The notes: generated by a model not told the origin, from the letters alone. A stretch of 53,919 nucleotides of DNA from DATHVI01 sp035461385 (GCA_035461385.1 DATHVI010000009.1:1-53919); one strand, 5' to 3'; shown: positions 32,644 through 39,928, numbered from the stretch's first letter. Numbers and translations: made by a program.

Positions 32644-32674
32644 CGAGTTTGTTGCGCTGAGCGCAACAAACTCG
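32644..32674. repeat. Perfect 31-base palindrome between obgE and proB
   Basis: The 14-base arms (32644-32657 and 32661-32674) pair perfectly around a TGA loop. The arms are AT-richer than the surroundings and contain TTTGTTGCGC. It lies 45 bases after obgE and 43 bases before the proB -10 box. It is either a factor-independent terminator without a T-run or a protein-binding site; flanking GGCGC/GCGCC bases extend the symmetry imperfectly. Confidence 0.7.
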
Positions 32675-32716
32675 ACGAGCGCCGGGATTCCGGTCGGAAG
32701 CGCGGATCGGCGCGCC

Positions 32717-32722
32717 TAGACT
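32717..32722 (+). promoter_or_regulatory. -10 box TAGACT, leaderless promoter of proB
   Basis: TAGACT ends nine bases before the ATG at 32732. Confidence 0.55.
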
Positions 32723-32731
32723 CAGCGGGGC

Positions 32732-33820
32732 ATGACCGTCGTCGCGAAGCTTGGATCGTCGATCGTCGCCGATGCGGGCGGGGTGCTCCGCGACGACGTC
32801 CTCGACGTCGTCTGCGGCCAGGTCGCCGACCTCCACGACGCCGGCGAGAACGTCGCTCTCGTCACCTCGGGGGCGATCGCGCTCGGGATGCGGCTGATGG
32901 ACCTCGCCGCGCGCCCGCGGGCGATCGACGAGCTCCAGGCGGCGTCGGCGATCGGGCAGGGGACGCTGTTCCGCGCCTACGAGCGCCGGCTGACCGACCG
33001 CGGCGTCCACTCGGCGCAGGTGCTGCTGACCTCGTTCGACCTCGCGACCCGGATGCACTACCTGAACGCCGGGCGCTCGCTCCGCCGGTTGCTCGACTGG
33101 CGCGCGGTGCCGGTGGTGAACGAGAACGACACCACCGCGACCGACGAGATCACCTTCGGCGACAACGACTTCCTCTCCGCCCAGCTCGCGATCCTGCTCG
33201 ACGCCCGGCTTCTCGTCCTGCTCACCGACACGGCCGGCCTCCACACCGCCGATCCACGGCGCGACCCCGACGCGCGCCTGGTCGAGCGGGTCGACGACTT
33301 CGCCGACCTCGAGCGCTATGCGATCGGCGACCGGACGTCGCCGTTCGGCTCCGGCGGGATGCGGAGCAAGGTCGCCGCGGCGGAGATGGCAAGCGCGGCC
33401 GGGATCGCGACCGTGATCTGCGACGGCACCCGGGCGGGGTCGCTCGCGGCGGCCGCCGCCAGCGAGCAGGGCGGGACGAGATTCGAGCCGCACCCCGAGC
33501 GCACGCCCTCGCGCAAGCTCTGGCTGCGCTACGCGAAACCGAGCCGCGGACGGCTGCTCGTCGACGAGGGCGCGGCGCGCTACCTGCGGGAGCAGGGGTC
33601 GAGCCTGCTCCCGGTCGGGATCGTCGGAGTCGAGGGCGACTTCACCGCCGGCGACGCGGTCGAGGTGCTCTGCAACGGCGACCTGGTCGGCAAGGGGATC
33701 GTCAACTACTCGGCGCCCGAGCTGGCGCGGGTGAAAGGGCGCAAGAGCGCCGAGATCGCCGAGGTTCTACCCGGCGCCTCGGCCGAGGCGGTGCACCGAG
33801 ACTTCTTCGTCCTCACCTGA
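32732..33820 (+). CDS. proB: Glutamate 5-kinase
   Basis: The 362-residue enzyme has an amino-acid-kinase domain (KLGSSIVADAGG, VTSGAIALGM, INEND-type VVNENDTTATDEITFGDND at about 128-146, LLTDTAGLHTADP) and a C-terminal PUA domain (about 270-355, GDAVEVLCNGDLVGKGIVNYS). It phosphorylates glutamate in the first step of proline synthesis and is normally inhibited by proline. It precedes proA by 46 bases; each gene has its own -10 box. Confidence 0.95.
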   Translation: MTVVAKLGSSIVADAGGVLRDDVLDVVCGQVADLHDAGENVALVTSGAIALGMRLMDLAARPRAIDELQAASAIGQGTLFRAYERRLTDRGVHSAQVLLTSFDLATRMHYLNAGRSLRRLLDWRAVPVVNENDTTATDEITFGDNDFLSAQLAILLDARLLVLLTDTAGLHTADPRRDPDARLVERVDDFADLERYAIGDRTSPFGSGGMRSKVAAAEMASAAGIATVICDGTRAGSLAAAAASEQGGTRFEPHPERTPSRKLWLRYAKPSRGRLLVDEGAARYLREQGSSLLPVGIVGVEGDFTAGDAVEVLCNGDLVGKGIVNYSAPELARVKGRKSAEIAEVLPGASAEAVHRDFFVLT

Positions 33821-33853
33821 GCACGCCCGGCGGGCGGCGCGGCGGCGGGCGGG

Positions 33854-33859
33854 TAGGCT
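33854..33859 (+). promoter_or_regulatory. -10 box TAGGCT, leaderless promoter of proA
   Basis: TAGGCT ends seven bases before the ATG at 33867. Confidence 0.5.
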
Positions 33860-33866
33860 GTAGCGG

Positions 33867-35129
33867 ATGGCGATCGCGACCAAGAGCGTCACCGAGGCGT
33901 GCGAGGCGGCGCGAAGCGCCAGCCGGGTGCTGGCGCGCGCGGATACCGCGACCAAGGACCGCGCGCTCGAGCGGCTTGCGCAGCTGCTCTCCGAGCGCGC
34001 CGACGAGGTCCTCGCGGCGAACGCCGCCGACCTGGCCGACGAGCGTGCCGCGGGCCTCACCGAGGCGCTGCGCGACCGGCTCGCGCTCGACTCCCGGCGG
34101 GTGGCGGCGATGGCGGAAGGCGTGCGGGCGGTGCTCGGCCTCGACGACCCGGTCGGCGAGCCGCTCGAGCACCGGACGCTCCGCAGCGGCCTCGACCTGC
34201 GCAAGGTCCGGGTGCCGCTCGGCGTGATCGCGGTGATCTACGAGGCGCGGCCGAACGTCACCATCGACTGCGCGGCGCTATGCCTGAAGAGCGGCAACGC
34301 GATCGTGCTCCGGGGATCGAGCTACGCCGAGCGCTCGAATGCCGCGCTCGCGGCGCTCGTCCGCGAGGCCGTGGCCGAGGCCGGGCTGCCGGAGAGCTCG
34401 GTCGAGCTGCTCGCCGGCGACCGCTCGGAGCTCGCCGAGCTCGCGACCGCCGACGGCCTCGTCGACCTCGTCATCCCTCGCGGCGGCGAAGGGCTGAAGG
34501 CGGCGCTGAAGGAGGTGGCGACGGTACCGGTGCTGTACGCGGCGGCGGGGAACTGCCACGTCTACGTGCACGACGACGCCGACCTCGACCGCGCGCGGGC
34601 GATCGCCTACAACGCGAAGGTCCAGCGGCCCGGCGTCTGCAACGCAGCCGAGACGCTGCTCGTGAACGCGGCGGTCGCCGACGCCTTGTTGCCCGCCGTC
34701 CTCGCCGACCTGCACGCCGCCGGCGTCGAGCTCGTCGGCGACGAGCGCGCGCGAGCGGCCGCGGGCGAGACCGAGGTCGGCGCCGCGACCGACGCCGACT
34801 GGGACACCGAGTACCTCGGGCTGAAGATGGCGGTCGGGGTGGTCGACTCGCTGGACGACGCGATCGAGCATGTGAACCGCCACGGGACCGGGCACTCGGA
34901 GGCGATCATCACCGGCTCCGAGGAAGCCGGCGGCGAGTTCACCGACGCTGTCGACGCCGCGGTCGTCTACGTCAACGCGTCGACGCGGTTCACAGACGGG
35001 TTCGAGTTCGGGATGGGCGCCGAGATCGGCAACTCGACCCAGAAGCTCCATGCCCGCGGACCGATCGGGCTGCGCGAGCTGACGACGACGAAGTACGTCG
35101 TCCACGGTGAGGGACAGATCCGGGAGTGA
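33867..35129 (+). CDS. proA: Gamma-glutamyl phosphate reductase
   Basis: This 420-residue aldehyde-dehydrogenase-fold enzyme has VPLGVIAVIYEARPNVT (about 115-131), the NADP-binding IVLRGSSYA, VPVLYAAAGNCHVYVHDDAD and the active-site cysteine in QRPGVCNAAETLLVN (about 260), plus the C-terminal FTDGFEFGMGAEIGNSTQ. It reduces gamma-glutamyl phosphate to glutamate semialdehyde, the step after ProB. The 3' end may overlap nadD by 23 bases if nadD begins at 35107. Confidence 0.96.
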   Translation: MAIATKSVTEACEAARSASRVLARADTATKDRALERLAQLLSERADEVLAANAADLADERAAGLTEALRDRLALDSRRVAAMAEGVRAVLGLDDPVGEPLEHRTLRSGLDLRKVRVPLGVIAVIYEARPNVTIDCAALCLKSGNAIVLRGSSYAERSNAALAALVREAVAEAGLPESSVELLAGDRSELAELATADGLVDLVIPRGGEGLKAALKEVATVPVLYAAAGNCHVYVHDDADLDRARAIAYNAKVQRPGVCNAAETLLVNAAVADALLPAVLADLHAAGVELVGDERARAAAGETEVGAATDADWDTEYLGLKMAVGVVDSLDDAIEHVNRHGTGHSEAIITGSEEAGGEFTDAVDAAVVYVNASTRFTDGFEFGMGAEIGNSTQKLHARGPIGLRELTTTKYVVHGEGQIRE

Positions 35130-35787
35130 GAGCCCGCTCGCCGGCAAGCCACCGGGAGGGAGGCGCGCGGTAGCCCGGCTGGCCGTCCTCGGCGGTGCGT
35201 TCAACCCACCGCACATCGGGCACCTGGTGCTCGCCCAGGAGGCGGCGTTCCAGCTCGAGCTCGACGAGGTGCTCCTGGTCCCCGCCCGCGAGGCTCCGCA
35301 CCGCCGCATCGATCCCGAGCCTGGCGCCGAGGTCCGGCTCGAGATGACCCGCCTCGCCGCCGCCGGCGACGACCTGGCGATCGCCTCCGACCTCGAGATC
35401 GCGCGGCCTGGGCCCTCGTACAGCTACCGCACGCTCGAGCTGCTCAGCGAGCAGCGGCCGGGCGACGAGATCTGGTTCTTGATGGGCGCCGACGTCGCCG
35501 CCGAGCTCGACCGCTGGCGGCGGACCGAGCGGGTGCTCGAGCTCGCCCGGGTCGGGATCGCGGCCCGGCCGGGGACGGCGATCGACGACGCGGAGGCAGC
35601 GCTCGAGCGGCTCGGCGCCGCCGACCGCGCCGACATCCTGCGGATGCCCGAGCTCGCCGTGTCCTCGACCCGGATCAGGCGGCGGGTGGCGGAGGGGAGG
35701 CCGATCCGCTACCTGGTGCCGGCACCGGTCGAGGCGCTGATCCGCGAGCGCGGGCTCTACCGCGAGCGTGAGGGGGCAGTGGTGTGA
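35107..35787 (+). CDS. nadD: Nicotinate-nucleotide adenylyltransferase
   Basis: The protein carries LAVLGGAFNPPHIGHLVLAQ, with the nucleotidyltransferase (H/T)xGH motif, and FLMGADVAAELDRWRR and the ISSTxIR-type VSSTRIRRRVAEGRPIRYLV. It adenylylates nicotinate mononucleotide in NAD synthesis. The only canonical in-frame start is GTG 35107, inside proA, giving 226 residues with a 21-residue N-terminal extension. However, the best Shine-Dalgarno in this stretch, GGGAGGGAGG (35154-35163), stands six bases before GTA 35170, exactly where the family normally begins. The true initiator is therefore uncertain. Confidence 0.9.
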   Translation: MRDRSGSESPLAGKPPGGRRAVARLAVLGGAFNPPHIGHLVLAQEAAFQLELDEVLLVPAREAPHRRIDPEPGAEVRLEMTRLAAAGDDLAIASDLEIARPGPSYSYRTLELLSEQRPGDEIWFLMGADVAAELDRWRRTERVLELARVGIAARPGTAIDDAEAALERLGAADRADILRMPELAVSSTRIRRRVAEGRPIRYLVPAPVEALIRERGLYREREGAVV

Positions 35788-35888
35788 GCGAGCGGCATCC
35801 ATGTCGCGAGACCAGCATGTGCCGTGAGATGCTCGTGAGCGAGCGACACTGCCGCGAGAGCAGCATCCACCGTGAGGTCCTCCCGTGA
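35784..35888 (+). CDS. Tandem-repeat micro-ORF coupling nadD and rsfS
   Basis: This 34-residue frame begins with GTG overlapping the nadD TGA (GTGA, 35784-35787) and ends with TGA overlapping the GTG of rsfS (GTGA, 35885-35888). It consists of two 17-residue repeats (SERHPCRETSMCREML then SERHCRESSIHREVLP). Reading it would let ribosomes pass from nadD to rsfS. It has no recognisable domain; three Cys and several His residues could bind metal, but the frame may be a by-product of DNA repeat expansion. Confidence 0.4.
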   Translation: MSERHPCRETSMCREMLVSERHCRESSIHREVLP

Positions 35889-35893
35889 GCGAG
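35784..35893 (+). repeat. Tandem repeat, about 50-base period, carrying start codons
   Basis: GTGAGCGAG occurs at 35784, 35835 and 35885 (spacings 51 and 50). The third copy is the actual start of rsfS. GCATCCA/GCATCCAC, CGCGAGA and CCGTGAGRT blocks also recur in the units. The array looks like triplication of the rsfS start region. Confidence 0.7.
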
Positions 35894-36301
35894 GCGCCCC
35901 GCACCGGGCACGAGCGGGAGGCGGAGGTCGGGGGCCGCCGGTCCGAGGATCCCGACGCGTCGGTCGAGCTTGCGCGGCGGATCGCCACGATCGTGAGCGC
36001 GAAGCTGGGCGAGGACGTGGTCGCCCTCGACGTCCGCGGCCTCGTCGGCTACACCGACTTCCTGATCATCTGCACGGCACGCAACGAGCGCCAGGCGAAG
36101 GCGATCCACGACGAGATCCATGCGCGGCTGAAGCGCGAGGACGGACGGCTGCCGAGCCAGGTCGAGGGAACGGCCGAGGGTCGTTGGGTGCTGATGGACT
36201 ACCTCGACTGCATCCTCCACGTGTTCGTCCCGGAGATGCGCGACCGCTATCGGCTCGAGACGCTCTGGGGCGAGGCGCCGCGGCTCGAGCTCGAGTCGTA
36301 G
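35885..36301 (+). CDS. rsfS: Ribosomal silencing factor RsfS
   Basis: The 138-residue protein has the RsfS/DUF143 fold with VVALDVRGLVGYTDFLIICT (about 44-63), RNERQAKAIHDEI and EGRWVLMDYLDCILHVFVPEMRDRY cut by family-typical residues. It binds L14 and blocks subunit joining during starvation. The first 30 residues are a charged, low-complexity extension. Its GTG lies in the third copy of the GTGAGCGAG repeat. It follows nadD, as in most bacteria. Confidence 0.94.
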   Translation: MSEAPRTGHEREAEVGGRRSEDPDASVELARRIATIVSAKLGEDVVALDVRGLVGYTDFLIICTARNERQAKAIHDEIHARLKREDGRLPSQVEGTAEGRWVLMDYLDCILHVFVPEMRDRYRLETLWGEAPRLELES

Positions 36302-36354
36302 GTCCGGCTCGACCCCCGGGGCGCGTTGGCCCCGATGCCGTCCGACGCAGCGCC

Positions 36355-36360
36355 TAGCGT
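36355..36360 (+). promoter_or_regulatory. -10 box TAGCGT upstream of DivIVA-like gene
   Basis: TAGCGT ends six bases before the in-frame ATC at 36367, and its TAG is the in-frame stop that limits the gene upstream. Confidence 0.4.
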
Positions 36361-36366
36361 GGTGGA

Positions 36367-37263
36367 ATCGCGAAGCGGTTCAAGAGGTCGCTGCTCGGGT
36401 ACCGCCCGAGCGAGGTCGAGGAGGCGCTCGCCTCCCGCGAAGCCGTGATCGATCAGCTCGCGCAGAAGGTCGCCGACGCCGAGACCCAGCTCGAGCGGGG
36501 CGCGGCACTGCTCGACGACCAAGCCGCGGAGCTCGTCGCGCGCCAGGCGCGGATCGGGGAGCTCGAGCGGGTGGCAGACCGGCTCTCCGAGCGGATCGCC
36601 GCCCGCGAGCGCGAGCTCGAGCGGGTGCGGGAGGAGCTCGAGCGGCTGCGCGACGCGAGCGAGAGGCGGCTCGACTCGCTCGCCGCGCTTGCCGAGGAGC
36701 TCGAGGACGTCCGGGCCGGGGCGCGCGGCCAGGCGACCCGGATCCGGCTCAAGGCGCTCCGCGACGGCGTCGCGCTTACCGAGCGGATCACCGAGCTCTC
36801 GAAGCGCCCGGCCGGGATGCGCGAGCGCCTGCTCGATGCGCTCGAGGAGGCGATCGCCCGGATCGCGGCCGACGCCGGCGAGGTCGACGCCGGAAAGGTC
36901 GACGCCGGCGAGGTCGACACCGCCGAGATCGGGGAGGAGCGCGCGGATTCGCAGCCGATCCCGGGGGACTCGAACGGGCACGCGGATCGGGAGCCGAGCG
37001 ACGTCTTCGAGGGCCTGGTCGAGGTCGAGATCGGCCCGCTGCGCGACTTCTCACAGCTCGTCGGCTTCGAGGACGCGGCCGGCGCGATCGGCGCGACGTC
37101 GCAGATCTCGGTCCGCCGCTTCACCCAGGGCCGCGCGACCCTCGACCTCAAGCTCGCCGAGCCGGTCGAGCTGCTGAACGAGCTCGAGCGGCGCGCGCCG
37201 TTCGACTTCAAGGTCCGCGACACCCGCTCCGACCGCCTGATTCTCGACGTCGACGACGAGTAG
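36367..37263 (+). CDS. DivIVA-like coiled-coil protein, unusual start
   Basis: About 298 residues if started at ATC 36367. A DivIVA-like lead (FKRSLLGYRPSEVEEAL) is followed by a long coiled coil (about residues 25-140), an acidic linker with VDAGKVDAGEVDT repeats, and a C-terminal globular alpha/beta domain of about 85 residues (VEVEIGPLRDFSQLVGFED, ISVRRFTQGRATLDLKL, DRLILDVDDE). DivIVA proteins mark poles or septa and recruit partners. An in-frame TAG at 36355 blocks earlier starts. The first GTG is 36445, which would remove the conserved GYRPSEVE motif, so ATC 36367 next to a -10 box or a sequence error must be considered. Function is inferred. Confidence 0.72.
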   Translation: MAKRFKRSLLGYRPSEVEEALASREAVIDQLAQKVADAETQLERGAALLDDQAAELVARQARIGELERVADRLSERIAARERELERVREELERLRDASERRLDSLAALAEELEDVRAGARGQATRIRLKALRDGVALTERITELSKRPAGMRERLLDALEEAIARIAADAGEVDAGKVDAGEVDTAEIGEERADSQPIPGDSNGHADREPSDVFEGLVEVEIGPLRDFSQLVGFEDAAGAIGATSQISVRRFTQGRATLDLKLAEPVELLNELERRAPFDFKVRDTRSDRLILDVDDE

Positions 37264-37401
37264 CGCCGGCACGGAGCTCGCGCTCGAGGTCGGGCGCTTC
37301 GCCGTCGCAAAGCGTGTCGGCTCTGTGTCAAAGCGCCGGCGAATCGGCGATTCGGGCCATTTGAAGCCGTTTCCCGCCGCCCGGTCTGGGACGGTCGAGG
37401 C

Positions 37402-37812
37402 GTGCTCCGAAACGACCCCAACCACAAGGGCAACGTCGCCGAGCTCAAGATCGCTGCGGCCGCCGTCGAGCTCGGGATCGAGGTCTCGAAGCCCTTGGTG
37501 GAGCACTGCCGATACGACCTGATCTTCGACCTCGGTCCGAGGTTGATGCGGGTGCAGTGCAAGTGGGCGCCGCGGCACGGGGACGTCGTGGTGGTCGGCC
37601 TGACCGGATTTCGTTTCACCGCGAACGGCAGCGTCCGGACTGCCTACACCGCGGACGAGATCGATGCGTCGTCGCCTACTGCGAGGAGCTCGACGCCTGC
37701 TACCTGCTTCCGATTGAACTGGTCGAAGGAAAGCGGGCCGATCCAGCTCCGGCTCGCTCCGCCCAGGAACGGACAGAGAGCCTCGGTAAACTGGGCCGCC
37801 GACCACCAGCTT
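37402..37812 (+). pseudogene. PD-(D/E)XK endonuclease (group I intron-associated type), frameshifted
   Basis: GTG 37402 opens NDPNHKGNVAELKIAAAAVE, then EHCRYDLIFDLG and RVQCKWAP: Glu, Asp and QxK of a PD-(D/E)XK nuclease of the I-Ssp6803I-like family. After YTADEID (to 37665) the homologous sequence VVAYCEELDACYLLPIELVEG continues in another frame (a one-base loss near 37667-37669), then IQLRLAPPRNGQRASVNWA returns to the first frame (a one-base gain near 37723-37727, in an AAA run). The 19-codon out-of-frame patch destroys that part unless the breaks are sequencing errors. The first frame stays open into and through the tRNA-Ala gene. Confidence 0.8.
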
Positions 37813-37885
37813 GGGGCTGTAGCTCAGTTGGGAGAGCGCTGCCGTGGCACGGCAGAGGGCGTGGGTTCGAGTCCCATCAGCTCCA
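37813..37885 (+). tRNA. tRNA-Ala (anticodon GGC)
   Basis: A complete 73-base cloverleaf: acceptor GGGGCTG pairs with CAGCTCC (one G-U), D-arm GCTC/GAGC, anticodon stem CTGCC/GGCAG around GTGGCAC giving anticodon GGC, T-arm GTGGG-TTCGAGT-CCCAT, discriminator A. The 3' CCA is not encoded. It reads GCC, a very frequent codon in this genome. It is embedded, sense strand, in the open frame of the flanking nuclease/antitoxin composite. Confidence 0.96.
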
Positions 37886-38083
37886 TTCCGTCTTCCACTC
37901 ACGGCGTCGAAACTGTCGTCGGCGCACACGAGTTCCGCAATCGCTTCGGCTGGTACATGCACCGCGCCACCGCTGGCGAGACGTTTGGTGAAGCGCCGTG
38001 GGAAGCCCTATGTCCGCCTCTCACCGGCGATTCCGACGCTCATGAACGCGGCCGAAGCCGCCGCCGGCTCAAAGCAGGGTTAG
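37886..38083 (+). pseudogene. Phd/YefM-type antitoxin domain, frameshifted and without its own start
   Basis: In the frame that comes out of the tRNA gene, VVGAHEFRNRFGWYMHRATA matches the N-terminus of Phd/YefM antitoxins. The continuation LVKRRGKPYVRLSPA lies in another frame after a break at about 37980-37990. No ATG, GTG or TTG occurs between the tRNA and the domain in that frame, so the domain could be made only as an extension of the nuclease reading frame or from a non-standard start. Its stop interlocks with that of the convergent S53 protease gene. No toxin gene is next to it. Confidence 0.65.
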
Positions 38084-39885
38084 CCCGATCGGTCAGCGGT
38101 GGCCCTCAACCCCCCGTCCGGCGCCGGGGGTGGCAGCGCCGCCGCGACCGCATCGAAGCGCGGCACGCCCCAGCCGCTCGCGAGGTCGTAACCGGGACCC
38201 GCGCTGCGCGCCGGGACCTTCGGGTCATACCCGTTCGCCCCGCTGACGACGTCGAACAGCGTCGCCGGCGCGTCCTTCCCGAGCTCGTAGAGCAACCCGT
38301 TCACCGGCCCGACCGGCGGCCGCCCCGCGGCCCGCTCGCTCGCGCTCAGTGTCGCGAACGCACCGGCGAGTAGCGGCGCCGACGCGCTCGTACCCGCCTC
38401 GGCGAGCCAGTTGCCGGCGATCACCACCGGCCAGCCGGGGAACAGCGACGCGTGCGCTGAGACGTCGGGCACGACCCGCCGCTCGCCGCCGATCGCGAGC
38501 GAGCGCTGATACGGCGGGCGCGCCGACACCGCCGAGAACCCGCCGCCACCCGCGCCGCCGCCGGACGTCGCCCCGAGCCACTCGAGGTCGTTCCAGACCA
38601 CCTCGTCGACCCGCGCGTTCGCCGCGTCGAGCACCAGCCGCGTCCCACCGACCGCGGTCGCAAACGGCGACGACGCAGGCCAGGTCACCCCCGCGAACGG
38701 CTTCCCGTTGCAGGTCGAGCCGAAGTCCCCCGCCGAGGCAAACGTCGCCACCCCGCGGATGCCGAGCCGGACGAGCACCGAATCGAGCAGCCGCGCCCCC
38801 GACCGCGTCGCCCGGCTGCCGCGCCTGCCGCGGACGCCGCGCTCGCACTCGCCGTAGGAGATCGAGAGCGCGTCGGGCGCGGTCGGCAGCGCGAGCACCT
38901 TCGCGGCGGCGACGAACCACAACTCGGGCGGGTACCAAGCCTGCGCGAACGTCGCCCGCGCGAGCTCCGGCGCCATCCCGCGAACGAGTGCGAGGTCGAG
39001 CTGCGGCTCGGCTGAGAACGGCGGCAGGTGGCCGAACGGCCGCGCCTGTCCGTCGGCGAGCAGCGTCCGCGTCGCGAGCTCCGGCAACCCGAAGCACGCC
39101 GCCGCGTCGGCGATGTCGCGCGGCGTCACCCCCTCGGCGACGTTGACGATCGCCACCGACCCCCCATCCCCGGCTCCGACGGCATCGACCTCGTAGGCGC
39201 CGCGAACCTGCGCGTAGCTGTAGCCGCCGGTGTCCTTCGCGTCGTCGCATCCGTCCTCCCACGTCCCCTCGTTGACCGGCCCGTGCGAGTCGAGCCGGTA
39301 GCGGTCGCCGGTCGCCGCCCGCGCGGTCGCCCGCTTCGACCGTGCCCCCGGCGATCGCCAGTACGTCGTCACGACCTCGCGCGTCAGCGCCCGCAACCTC
39401 GACCCGAGCCGAAGCCCCCGGTGCCCGGCGACCCAGTAGATGTCGACCTTCGGCGGCGAGCTCGAGTGCAGCTTGCGGATTCGGACCCGGAACGCACGCT
39501 CGATCCGCCCGACACGACCGCGAACGCGCGCGAACACCCCCGACCGGTGGATCCGCGCGACGAGCCCGCGTCGCCGGACCGCCCGCCGGAACGCCTTCTT
39601 CGTCCGCGCGCTCGCGCCGTAGACCGTCGCCGCCCGACCGAGCGACGCGAATCGCCGATACGCCGGCGATCCCGGCTGCGAGACGGCATAGAACGCCGCC
39701 CGCGCCCTTCCCTCCGGCCGGCGGAGGCCGAACTGGAACGTGACCCGGTCCCCCTTCGGCGCCCGGACGCCCGACTCGTTCGCGCTTGCCGACGCGCGAT
39801 CACCCGTCCCGCGCCCCTCGGCAGCCCCGGCGAGGACGGCGAGGACGACAAACGCCGCCGGAGCGAGCGAGAGGGTCCTTGCCAC
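38080..39885 (-). CDS. Secreted S53-family (sedolisin/kumamolisin-like) serine-carboxyl protease
   Basis: The 601-residue precursor has a signal peptide (about 1-25), an activation pro-domain (about 35-180: GLRRPEGRARAAFYAVSQPG, FASLGRAATVYG) and an S53 catalytic domain: Glu and Asp in SAEPQLDLALVRG, oxyanion Asp in FASAGDFGSTC, and nucleophile Ser in EAGTSASAP (about 510). A calcium-type end, SGANGYDPKVPARSAGPGYDLASGWG, follows. Such enzymes digest protein outside the cell at acid pH. GTG 39885 is chosen because TAGCGT lies seven bases upstream and the signal peptide starts there. It is divergent from the MBL hydrolase gene. Confidence 0.9.
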   Translation of the reverse strand: MARTLSLAPAAFVVLAVLAGAAEGRGTGDRASASANESGVRAPKGDRVTFQFGLRRPEGRARAAFYAVSQPGSPAYRRFASLGRAATVYGASARTKKAFRRAVRRRGLVARIHRSGVFARVRGRVGRIERAFRVRIRKLHSSSPPKVDIYWVAGHRGLRLGSRLRALTREVVTTYWRSPGARSKRATARAATGDRYRLDSHGPVNEGTWEDGCDDAKDTGGYSYAQVRGAYEVDAVGAGDGGSVAIVNVAEGVTPRDIADAAACFGLPELATRTLLADGQARPFGHLPPFSAEPQLDLALVRGMAPELARATFAQAWYPPELWFVAAAKVLALPTAPDALSISYGECERGVRGRRGSRATRSGARLLDSVLVRLGIRGVATFASAGDFGSTCNGKPFAGVTWPASSPFATAVGGTRLVLDAANARVDEVVWNDLEWLGATSGGGAGGGGFSAVSARPPYQRSLAIGGERRVVPDVSAHASLFPGWPVVIAGNWLAEAGTSASAPLLAGAFATLSASERAAGRPPVGPVNGLLYELGKDAPATLFDVVSGANGYDPKVPARSAGPGYDLASGWGVPRFDAVAAALPPPAPDGGLRATADRSG

Positions 39886-39892
39886 CGAACCG

Positions 39893-39898
39893 ACGCTA
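39893..39898 (-). promoter_or_regulatory. -10 box TAGCGT, leaderless promoter of S53 protease
   Basis: TAGCGT on the minus strand ends seven bases before GTG 39885. Confidence 0.55.
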
Positions 39899-39915
39899 CA
39901 CGACGCGCGCGTGAA

Positions 39916-39921
39916 TACGCT
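39916..39921 (+). promoter_or_regulatory. -10 box TACGCT, leaderless promoter of MBL hydrolase
   Basis: TACGCT ends seven bases before GTG 39929. It lies only 17 bases from the opposing -10 box of the protease gene. Confidence 0.5.
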
Positions 39922-39928
39922 CCGACTC

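Noticed and set aside
29867..33493. 1208-codon open frame opposite rplU, obgE and proB
   Set aside because: Shadow frame over well-supported genes; low-complexity Leu/Arg runs mirror the L21 tail.
32194..34227. 677-codon plus-strand frame across obgE, proB and proA
   Set aside because: It runs in the wrong frame through three certain genes; Arg-rich shadow.
35784..35893. CRISPR array
   Set aside because: Only three short repeat copies, spacers not distinct, copies carry gene starts, and no cas genes are in the window.
37813..37885. The peptide GAVAQLGER as a genuine conserved protein motif
   Set aside because: It is the translation of the tRNA-Ala gene. Its conservation reflects the RNA, not a protein; only the parts flanking it were treated as protein evidence.
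37886..38083. A complete toxin-antitoxin pair
   Set aside because: The downstream gene is a convergent S53 protease and no PIN, Doc or RelE-type toxin is next to the Phd-like piece.
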